Assembly: GCA_023459655.1 (NCBI GenBank)
Contig: JAEWTE010000050.1
Location: 1 to 5,964 of the forward strand
Direction: 5' to 3'
Origin: Candidatus Parcubacteria bacterium
Lineage (GTDB): Bacteria > Patescibacteriota > Patescibacteriia > Patescibacteriales > Patescibacteriaceae
Length of the DNA stretch: 5,964 nucleotides
In this document: positions 1-5,964 of the stretch, in pieces
Numbering within the stretch: position 1 is the stretch's first letter
Layout of the letters: the number at the start of each line of letters is the position of its first letter
Position numbers and translations under genes: made by a program
The notes under the pieces: generated by a model
Seen by the model: only the letters and a program-made list of their open reading frames with translations
Databases searched by the model: none
What the model was told of the DNA's origin: nothing

Positions 1-689
1 AACATTATGGTCATGGTTAAAATAACCACCAAAGCAACGATTAAATAAATTAAAGCCAATAAATAACTAACAAAAATACCCGCACTAGCTACTGCTGTAG
101 CATCAGCATTATTAGTAACAACATTAAATAATGTAGTTATTCCGAGCATTTCAGTTAAGTTGCCAGCACCAACATCTTTAAAGCCATTAACAAAAGTCAA
201 CATAATGACTTGAGCAAAGTCTAAAATCAGACCACAAATTGTTTTGGAAAAATTAACAAAAATAGCTCCAAAAATAAAACTTTTTAAATTACTTTTAGCT
301 TGATAGTTTTGCAGTCGCAAAACTGTACCAAAGGCAATGATTAATAAGCCCAAAACAAAAAACATATTGCAAATATCTCGAACCACTTTCCAGCCTTCTC
401 GAACTACGGACTCATTAATGAAATTATTATATTGAGCAACCCAAATTAGAGCATGAAGAACAATAGCTAATAAACTACCAACAAAAGTTACTAATAAACT
501 AACGATTCCAGTTAAAATTTGCAGTAGAGCTTCGGTAATTTTATCTACAGCTGCTAAAGCTATCAATGGAGAAAGAATAGTTAATAAACAAACAAAAACT
601 AGTAAATATTTTTGTTGCTTACTTAATCTATCCCAATGTTGTTTTAAATAATTAATTATTTTATGCCACATACTTAAAATGAAAGCCAT
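1..689 (-). CDS. TrbL/VirB6-like type IV secretion membrane protein, N-terminal part (3' end beyond window)
   Basis: An ATG at 689-687 opens a frame with no stop down to base 1, giving 229 complete codons; the C-terminus lies outside the window. The protein begins with a basic stretch (residues 10-28) followed by a signal-like hydrophobic segment (about 28-47, ending in ALAA). Further hydrophobic segments lie at about 56-86, 104-124, 134-168 and 203-229. Between residues 94 and 160 it carries a pattern I associate with Patescibacterial VirB6-like proteins: a W-x-x-VRD motif at 100-105, then N-x-FF, then IAFGTVLR near 118-125, a linker with Asn-Tyr, and VNFS at 145-148. The family (TrbL/VirB6) forms the polytopic inner-membrane part of type IV secretion channels. 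Only five bases separate this ATG from the upstream stop, so it is probably translated from the same transcript. No Shine-Dalgarno sequence is visible; Met7 (ATG at 671-669) is an alternative start. That it is a membrane protein is near certain; the family assignment is from memory and fairly confident. Confidence 0.8.
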   Translation of the reverse strand, partial: MAFILSMWHKIINYLKQHWDRLSKQQKYLLVFVCLLTILSPLIALAAVDKITEALLQILTGIVSLLVTFVGSLLAIVLHALIWVAQYNNFINESVVREGWKVVRDICNMFFVLGLLIIAFGTVLRLQNYQAKSNLKSFIFGAIFVNFSKTICGLILDFAQVIMLTFVNGFKDVGAGNLTEMLGITTLFNVVTNNADATAVASAGIFVSYLLALIYLIVALVVILTMTIM

Positions 690-694
690 ATTGA

Positions 695-1390
695 TTAAAA
701 AGAAATACCGAATAATTCCCAAAGAATACCAAAATTTTTAATTGGATGAGCAATAGCATCAGCTATTAGAACAATTAAGGAAACTAGAGTTAAAATAATT
801 ATAAAAACAACAAAATCTAAAGTAAAAATACCAATCGCCTCCAACATACCAATAGCCTTTTTAAACATAGCTGGCGATTTGGTTTCTTCACCTAATTTAC
901 AAAAAACTTTGTTTCCTTCAATAAAACCAGCCCAAGGATGAATATTTAAATAAATTAAGGTCAATCCCCATGAATCAATTAAATTTAGCCAGCTTTGTTT
1001 TAAAAGTTCCTTAGTAATCATTTTACCACCCTCACCTTTTTTAATAGCATCAGTTGCTTGTTCAGCAACCATTGTGGCAACGCCAGCAACTGTTGGATTG
1101 GCGGCTAATTTAGCAATTTGCTGAGCTTGTTTCATGGTTTCAGCTGCATCATTTTGATTATCTTGATCTTGTTCTGATGAATCAGTCGACATCGACTCGT
1201 TATTGTCATTATTTTGTCTAGACATGATTCGTTCATTGACGTTGTCTCTATTTGATAATTGTGAATTAATTGTTTGACTATTAGCTCGTTGATTAGCCTC
1301 AGTATGTTTTTGATAACGCAATAATTCAGCTTCCCATTGACCTGAATTACTACTGTATTCATTATTTAAAGATCGTGCCGCCTCGGCCAT
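695..1390 (-). CDS. small membrane-anchored protein of the type IV secretion-like locus, function unknown
   Basis: This complete 231-residue ORF starts at ATG 1390-1388. An in-frame TAA only six bases upstream (1396-1394) makes this the earliest possible start in the frame. Residues 6-82 are hydrophilic and rich in Gln, Asn and Ser, with almost no hydrophobic core, so probably disordered. Residues 83-116 are Ala-rich and likely helical. Residues 133-156 (WLNLIDSWGLTLIYLNIH) form an amphipathic or re-entrant segment, followed by a single Cys in a VFCKLGEE motif (162-169). Residues 184-212 form a strong transmembrane helix, and a short tail of about 19 residues ends the protein. No signal peptide is visible. 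I associate the LNLIDSWGLTLIYLNIH region with small proteins that sit beside VirB6-like genes in Patescibacteria, but I cannot name a family. It lies between the giant surface protein and the VirB6-like gene, so an assembly or scaffold role in that complex is an inference. Existence of the gene is confident; its function is not known. Confidence 0.85.
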   Translation of the reverse strand: MAEAARSLNNEYSSNSGQWEAELLRYQKHTEANQRANSQTINSQLSNRDNVNERIMSRQNNDNNESMSTDSSEQDQDNQNDAAETMKQAQQIAKLAANPTVAGVATMVAEQATDAIKKGEGGKMITKELLKQSWLNLIDSWGLTLIYLNIHPWAGFIEGNKVFCKLGEETKSPAMFKKAIGMLEAIGIFTLDFVVFIIILTLVSLIVLIADAIAHPIKNFGILWELFGISF

Positions 1391-1401
1391 AAGTTATTTT
1401 A

Positions 1402-1418
1402 TTTATATCATTATATCA
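1402..1418 (-). promoter_or_regulatory. candidate promoter with duplicated extended -10 boxes upstream of the small membrane protein gene
   Basis: Read on the minus strand, 1418-1403 is a perfect tandem duplication of TGATATAA. The first copy with its next base gives TGaTATAAT (TATAAT at 1415-1410), an exact extended -10 element; the second gives TGaTATAAA. No convincing -35 hexamer sits 16-18 bases upstream, which is tolerable for extended -10 promoters. Transcription from the first box would begin near 1403, leaving a leader of about 12 bases with no Shine-Dalgarno; from the second box the mRNA would be almost leaderless. The position, in the only real intergenic gap, supports it, but such sequences arise easily by chance in AT-rich DNA. 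Confidence 0.4.
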
Positions 1419-1426
1419 CACTGAAG

Positions 1427-4400
1427 TTAATTGGCACTATTACCTGGTTGAACCCTAAAAATATAAGTTGCTTTAGCATCCCAATTATCAGTAATAGTAA
1501 CAATTAAATTATTAATCTGACAACCTCCTCCACCACTCTCTTGGCAACTATAACGATGAGTAAAGAGATGAGGCGAAGCAATGTCTGGTCGATCAATAAA
1601 GTTACCAATTCGATCATATTTACTACTGCCATCTCCCCAGTCTATTTGAATTCTCTTAAGAGGTTTTTGACTATTATCAATGCGGCTATTAAATGACAAG
1701 GTGGCAGTAAAAACAGCTTCGTTAAAACTTATATCGGAATTATTACTAATTGCTCTATCATTAATCTTAACATTACTAATAACTGGATTAATCAAACAAT
1801 AAGAAGCAGTAGAATTGCTAGCTGGTCGAGTTGAACCAGAACAGGGTGTAGTTGGCGGTTCCCAATTTAAAGAACTTTCGCTAATTATATTATACTGGCC
1901 ACTATCAACAAAATAATCATGAACACCATTCAGGCCCTTGCCAGAATCAAAATTCCATTGATAAATTCCGTAAGATTTAGCAAACAAATATTTAGGACTA
2001 GCTAGTGAATTATTTTGATCAACACTATAAATTTTACCTAAATGAACCCCAGAAGCGGCATCTTGATAAAATAGTGGTTGATTACCAGGGTTAGATTCTG
2101 ATACTAGACTATCCCAAGAAGCTGGGTCTGTCCCCTGCCCAGCTGGATAACCAGCTGAGGCAAACGGCATCGATGATTGACTAAATAAGCAATTGACTGA
2201 ATCAAAGCCGGTTCCAGCAGAATTTGGAATATAGCACGGCATTGGAAAAGTACTACCGTCTTTAACTCGATCAGCCCAGAAAACATTAGTACCAAAATCA
2301 TTAACAACTTTAGCAAATTTAGTGCAATAGATTGATTCGTTTCTGTCTGGTACATTATTTTCATTATTAGTTATTATGGAAGAAAACTGGTCTCGATAAA
2401 TTTCTTTACCTAGCAAACCATCGCCGTCATCTAGAGAAAAGCATATATTTTGACCTTCATCATAAGTGAAGCCAGATGATTCACATAATAATTTTAAAGT
2501 TGACGCAGAAAATGATTCTGATCTGAGTCTTGGTCCTCTACCCATCTGTGTGTCATTTTCATGAGCATCATTAAAAATTTCTAATTTGCCATGAGGAGTT
2601 GTACATGAATGGCTTCCGCAAGAGCCAAGACATTGAGTAGCACTTGATGTTGATGAACAGACAAAATTTAAATCTTCATCTTCATTTGTCCAATGACAAT
2701 CAGTTTGACAAATACCTTCTTGTCCGGCAGCCGGATTGAAGTTACAGTTATCAATTAAACAGTCGTATTGATTGTTATTCTCAGCACAATAATCTAGACC
2801 CTGATTGCCACAATCTCCTGTTGGTAAAGCCTCATCATATAAATACCAACCATCATTAACCGAGTTTACGTTTGCAGTGCTATTATCTGAGCCACCACCA
2901 CCACACTCCATACAGAATGTGTCAATATAATAATAACTAAGAAAAGGAGACCGTGGGACATCTTTATTGCAATAATTTTGTCTCAAATCAGTCCAGTTAT
3001 TATATTGGCTGATAATTTTATTATTATTTGTATTTCTTGGGATGCAGGCCAAATCCAGATGGCGTCCGCTACATCCACCTACTAAATCGACCGGAAAATA
3101 ATGCGGTGGGCACCCCGATGGATCAGTTGAATTTTTCCAAAAAGCATGTCGATACTCCAATCGCAAACTAGTTGTCGCCTCCAAACAATAATAAAGCGGG
3201 AACTTACCATTGTAGCCGACCCCTTCTTCAATTGGATCAGCCCCGATCTTATCTAACGGATACCATAATAAACAATTTTTTTCATTGGCTGGATCATATT
3301 CTAAGCAATAACCCAGCAGTCCTTTTTTACGAATAGCTGGATTATTGGATGATCCATAGTCGCAAGATAAACTATTGCCTTCTGGATAAAGCCGGCAACT
3401 CGGAGCAATAAAACCATTCTCACGATGATTTAAAACTGGATTTAATTGTATATTATCAAAATAGGCAACGCCATTTTCATAATAGGTATCTAACTCAATT
3501 TGAATATATTTAGTATCTGGCTTAGTTTGAAATGTTAAGGATTGGGTTCGCCATTTATTTTCAGTATTATTCATTGTAATTGAATTGGTAATATTATGAG
3601 CTAAACCAGCTGGTCGACAAGGGGTACTGGTGCTAGGATTTTGACAGGTATATTCCCAAATCTTAAACCCAGCCCTAGCAATACTATTGGTTCGATAACT
3701 ACCACTTAAACTATAGTCAGTAGTACCATTTACGGGAATCAGTGCCGTTTTAACATAACCATATTGAGTAGTAGAATCACTTTGTAACCGAGTAGCTAGG
3801 CGTAAAAAATTATTACCATCTGGGGCCAAATAATCATTAGCAAAACTTTTATCGATCGTAACAGCTTGTTGTGGACTAACAATAATTCTAGTTAAGTCTG
3901 AATCGACTGACCAACCATTAGCAGAATAATTATAACTTAATTGATTTCCATTACTTTCTATTCGGCCAGCCACTGACTCAAAACTACCATTAAGATCAGC
4001 ATCTTCAACCACAGTCCCTTGTTCGGACATGGCCGCTAAATTATATAAATCATTAAAATAGCCAGTATTATTATAACCAACTTTGCTATAGCCAGTAAAA
4101 TTACGAATTGCTCCAAGCGTTAAATTAGTGCCAATCGTTTGATTGGTTGGCGTAGATGATTGGAGGTCAATAAAATTAGCGCAATTATTATTAGCATCTA
4201 ATTGGTCGCATAAACCAAACGATGAACAGACCTTTTTAGTTGAACCATTGTCCAGTTGAATAGTGCTATAAGTGGTACATTCTAACCATTTACCACAAAC
4301 TCGCGACGGCTTAACCTTAATTAGACGATTAGCTGTATTATTAGCTGATGATTGTGGGCTAATACCATTATTATCATTAGCACTAAGGTCGGTATCATAG

Positions 4401-5964
4401 GTTAAGACAGGATAGCGACCCTGATTATAAGTTCTTTCATTAAATAATAGGCAACCACCATCATATTCAGTTTTTCCATCAGTACAACCATCATTGGTTA
4501 AATTTTTATTGATATTATAATTAACCACTATTTTCCTAAGTGCTAGATCGGTAATAGCCGAAGCATCGGCTGCTGGAATATTAATTTCTATCTTTGTTTC
4601 AGCGTTGGTTATAAAAATACTATTACCATAATAAGCATTGCCTATATCGTTGTTATCATTAGAGCTAAAGGCATCAATTATTAAAGTTTGCGGTCCGGAA
4701 GTACTGATTAATTGATTATTTTTATCCATAAGCCAAAAACTATAATTTTTAGCAGCACCAACCTGCCAAGAAATCTCTTTCAGTTGGGTAGCTTTGGCTT
4801 GAATTACATAAGCAGTAAATGCCTCTAAATCAACTTCTTGAATATAAGCGGTGCTGGTTGGTTGAAGACCTAAAAGATTGCCATTAACCCTAGATAATGG
4901 ATCAAGATACTCAGTACAACCCGATTGAGTGGCTGGACATAGACCAGTCCAATTATAGCCACTATCTACTATTGGTTGTTTAACTATGTTGCCACCCAGA
5001 CCAATAGTTTTACCAATAAAATCATTGGTTGGACATAATTCAGCCTGGCTAGTTAAGACACATTGGCTGCTTGAACTTATAGTTGAACAGTCTTGATCAG
5101 TTAAGCAAAATTTAGCTGGCGAAGACTCGCTACAAAATTTAACTGACCGTTTATACCAATCAGTAGTGCTAGTTGCAACTGATTTCCATTCACATAATTG
5201 ATTTTGCGGATCTTTAAAAAAGCTTAAACCACTATCACTATTCCAGGTTTGACAACCAACATCTTCTGGAAGACATTTAATTGAATTAGCTGATTCTGAA
5301 CGATAACGATCTGGATCAAATTTTAAGAAACTAGTTTCATAAGCAGCTTGTTCTTGGTAAGTTGATTCTTTACCTAGCCTTTGACAACCCTTGTCGCTTG
5401 CCGCACAAAATTGGTTCCGATCATAAGTAGCATAAATCACTTCATCAACTGGAGTTATTTCTGAATAATCATCAGCTGAATTGGTTGGTTTAAACGGATA
5501 ATAATAATTACTATAATTATTGGTATTAATTAAAGCTTCACAACCAACCGCTGATTCTTGACATAAATCAGTAAAACCATGTAAATAATGGGTATTATTG
5601 TTTTGATCTCGATACTCTTGGCAGCCTAACATAAAACCAGCCGCTGGTGAGCCGTTATAATCACTATTACAGGCTGATGGCACGACCAAACTATTTTTTA
5701 ATAAATAATATTCATCAACCACTTCCATCAATCTAATCTCATCAATTAAGAAACGACCATTAGCTGATAAATAAATATTTTGATTAGCTAAATTAAGTTG
5801 ATGGTCTGATCCAGCCGATAGCCTGATTGGCTGATCAATAATTAAACTATAAAAACCCCAATCACCGCCTGATAGATTAATTCCACCTGAAGGCAGGTTA
5901 AAGGAAGCTAAATCAACTTGGTCGCTTCTTAGCTTAACTTCAGTTAATTGAATGGAACCAATTA
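1427..5964 (-). CDS. giant cysteine-rich secreted/surface protein with beta-sandwich and PKD-like domains (5' end beyond window)
   Basis: The frame ends at TAA 1429-1427 and is open to the window edge, with 1511 complete codons from 5962 (counted as residue 1). The true start and any signal peptide lie outside. Residues 1-85 look like the end of a beta-sandwich closing with FLIDEIRL (71-78). Residues 98-349 are cysteine-rich with a recurring C-x5-G-C unit. Residues 367-483 look like a second beta-sandwich. Residues 655-842 resemble a CBM4/9-type jelly roll, opening with NGSFE and closing with AYFDNIQL (833-840). Residues 856-926 hold a GYCLEYDP...LLWYP...PLYYC pattern that I recall from giant Patescibacterial proteins. 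Residues 1017-1024 read CMECGGGG. Residues 1391-1505 resemble a PKD domain, with WGDGS (1442-1446), HRY (1469-1471) and VTITDN (1488-1493). About 55 cysteines in view imply an oxidising, extracytoplasmic location with disulfides. No transmembrane helix, LPXTG or other anchor is seen at the C-terminus. Neighbours suggest it is an outer part of a type IV secretion-like apparatus, perhaps an adhesin; no catalytic motif was recognised. Confidence 0.9.
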   Translation of the reverse strand, partial: IGSIQLTEVKLRSDQVDLASFNLPSGGINLSGGDWGFYSLIIDQPIRLSAGSDHQLNLANQNIYLSANGRFLIDEIRLMEVVDEYYLLKNSLVVPSACNSDYNGSPAAGFMLGCQEYRDQNNNTHYLHGFTDLCQESAVGCEALINTNNYSNYYYPFKPTNSADDYSEITPVDEVIYATYDRNQFCAASDKGCQRLGKESTYQEQAAYETSFLKFDPDRYRSESANSIKCLPEDVGCQTWNSDSGLSFFKDPQNQLCEWKSVATSTTDWYKRSVKFCSESSPAKFCLTDQDCSTISSSSQCVLTSQAELCPTNDFIGKTIGLGGNIVKQPIVDSGYNWTGLCPATQSGCTEYLDPLSRVNGNLLGLQPTSTAYIQEVDLEAFTAYVIQAKATQLKEISWQVGAAKNYSFWLMDKNNQLISTSGPQTLIIDAFSSNDNNDIGNAYYGNSIFITNAETKIEINIPAADASAITDLALRKIVVNYNINKNLTNDGCTDGKTEYDGGCLLFNERTYNQGRYPVLTYDTDLSANDNNGISPQSSANNTANRLIKVKPSRVCGKWLECTTYSTIQLDNGSTKKVCSSFGLCDQLDANNNCANFIDLQSSTPTNQTIGTNLTLGAIRNFTGYSKVGYNNTGYFNDLYNLAAMSEQGTVVEDADLNGSFESVAGRIESNGNQLSYNYSANGWSVDSDLTRIIVSPQQAVTIDKSFANDYLAPDGNNFLRLATRLQSDSTTQYGYVKTALIPVNGTTDYSLSGSYRTNSIARAGFKIWEYTCQNPSTSTPCRPAGLAHNITNSITMNNTENKWRTQSLTFQTKPDTKYIQIELDTYYENGVAYFDNIQLNPVLNHRENGFIAPSCRLYPEGNSLSCDYGSSNNPAIRKKGLLGYCLEYDPANEKNCLLWYPLDKIGADPIEEGVGYNGKFPLYYCLEATTSLRLEYRHAFWKNSTDPSGCPPHYFPVDLVGGCSGRHLDLACIPRNTNNNKIISQYNNWTDLRQNYCNKDVPRSPFLSYYYIDTFCMECGGGGSDNSTANVNSVNDGWYLYDEALPTGDCGNQGLDYCAENNNQYDCLIDNCNFNPAAGQEGICQTDCHWTNEDEDLNFVCSSTSSATQCLGSCGSHSCTTPHGKLEIFNDAHENDTQMGRGPRLRSESFSASTLKLLCESSGFTYDEGQNICFSLDDGDGLLGKEIYRDQFSSIITNNENNVPDRNESIYCTKFAKVVNDFGTNVFWADRVKDGSTFPMPCYIPNSAGTGFDSVNCLFSQSSMPFASAGYPAGQGTDPASWDSLVSESNPGNQPLFYQDAASGVHLGKIYSVDQNNSLASPKYLFAKSYGIYQWNFDSGKGLNGVHDYFVDSGQYNIISESSLNWEPPTTPCSGSTRPASNSTASYCLINPVISNVKINDRAISNNSDISFNEAVFTATLSFNSRIDNSQKPLKRIQIDWGDGSSKYDRIGNFIDRPDIASPHLFTHRYSCQESGGGGCQINNLIVTITDNWDAKATYIFRVQPGNSAN
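1448..1792 (-). other. C-terminal PKD-like domain of the giant protein
   Basis: This codes for residues 1391-1505, the last folded unit before the stop. PKD hallmarks are visible: a strand leading into DWGDGS (1441-1446), an H-x-Y near the expected F strand (HRY at 1469-1471) and a final VTITDN strand (1488-1493). Inserted between the last two elements is a loop with two cysteines (1473 and 1481) flanking GGGG, probably a disulfide-closed hairpin that is not part of the standard fold. PKD domains are usually extracellular spacer or adhesion modules. Confidence 0.7.
3437..3997 (-). other. CBM4/9-like beta-sandwich domain in the giant protein
   Basis: This codes for residues 655-842 of the giant protein. 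The segment opens with DLNGSFE and an NGW a little later, as carbohydrate-binding jelly rolls of the CBM4/9 type commonly do. It continues as alternating beta-strand-like stretches and closes with a YFDNIQL strand. The closing motif matches in shape the FLIDEIRL motif at 71-78, which suggests that at least two copies of a related fold exist in the protein. Sugar binding is a family expectation only; no binding residues can be assigned. A Cys pair (773 and 782) sits in an insertion. Confidence 0.5.
4916..5671 (-). repeat. recurring C-x5-G-C protein units within the giant protein
   Basis: In the giant protein (residue 1 at base 5962), four units share the exact spacing C-x5-G-C: CQESAVGC (134-141), CAASDKGC (186-193), CLPEDVGC (230-237) and CPATQSGC (342-349). 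A fifth, longer variant runs from C98 to C114 and also ends in GC. In each case the second Cys is followed by a polar residue and then, within three residues, by an aromatic or aliphatic residue (for example GCQEY, GCQTW, GCTEY). The repetition is at protein level; the DNA of the units is not obviously repeated. Each unit could close a small disulfide loop, giving a beads-on-string segment of about 250 residues. Confidence 0.65.

Noticed and set aside
1132..1362. 76-codon open frame on the minus strand inside the small membrane protein gene
   Set aside because: It lies wholly within the 231-residue gene in another frame; its composition is poor and the overlapping gene has clear domain structure and membrane segments.
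1391..1426. Rho-independent terminator after the giant gene
   Set aside because: No GC-rich inverted repeat followed by a T run is visible on the minus strand in this gap; the AT-rich sequence fits a promoter better.
2104..2364. 86-codon open frame on the minus strand inside the giant gene
   Set aside because: It lies wholly inside the giant protein's frame, which carries conserved-looking cysteine and aromatic motifs across this stretch. The shadow frame shows no domain or ribosome site.
2402..2431. Possible EF-hand or dockerin calcium loop (DDGDGLLGKE) in the giant protein
   Set aside because: The acidic residues do not fit the D-x-D-x-D-G register at positions 1, 3, 5 and 6, and no acidic residue falls at position 12 in the best register. 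It is more likely a surface turn.
2891..2914. Thioredoxin-like C-x2-C active site
   Set aside because: The C-x2-C is followed by GGGG and lacks the surrounding thioredoxin pattern (W before the first Cys, cis-Pro segment later), so a redox enzyme call is not supported.
1..5964. Use of UGA as a sense codon, as in some Patescibacterial lineages
   Set aside because: The genes read through without needing UGA as sense, tryptophan is encoded by TGG, and both visible gene ends are TAA. The window gives no sign of recoding.

Overview
The window is an AT-rich stretch (roughly one third G+C by eye) with all coding on the minus strand and almost no non-coding DNA. It holds three genes, read from right to left: a giant cysteine-rich secreted or surface protein (5' end beyond the right edge), a small membrane protein of 231 residues, and the N-terminal part of a polytopic membrane protein that runs off the left edge. 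Low G+C, tight packing, weak or absent Shine-Dalgarno sequences, Asn/Ser-rich proteins and these three particular protein types suggest a member of the Candidate Phyla Radiation (Patescibacteria). That placement rests on remembered family resemblance, not on a database search. Both visible stop codons are TAA and the genes read through with the standard bacterial code.

Region by region: 1427-5964 encodes the giant protein, with 1511 complete codons in view before the TAA. Its frame is open to the window edge, so the TTG/ATG pair at 5731/5726 is internal and is not the start. It is a string of beta-sandwich (carbohydrate-binding-module-like) domains separated by cysteine-rich segments, and it ends in a PKD-like domain. 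1391-1426 is the only real intergenic gap and contains a tandem repeat forming two overlapping extended -10-like boxes. 695-1390 encodes the small protein: a Gln/Asn/Ser-rich N-terminal half, then an amphipathic segment and one strong membrane helix. 690-694 is a five-base gap. 1-689 encodes the start of a TrbL/VirB6-like membrane protein, with a signal-like first hydrophobic segment and several helices.

Together the genes look like part of a type IV secretion or conjugation-like envelope locus of the kind seen in Patescibacteria: a VirB6-like inner-membrane channel component, a small membrane partner, and a large disulfide-rich extracellular protein. A plausible job is contact with a host or neighbouring cell, or DNA/protein transfer. 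The function of the giant protein is inferred from architecture and neighbours only. No RNA genes, CRISPR arrays, insertion sequences or clear terminators were seen.
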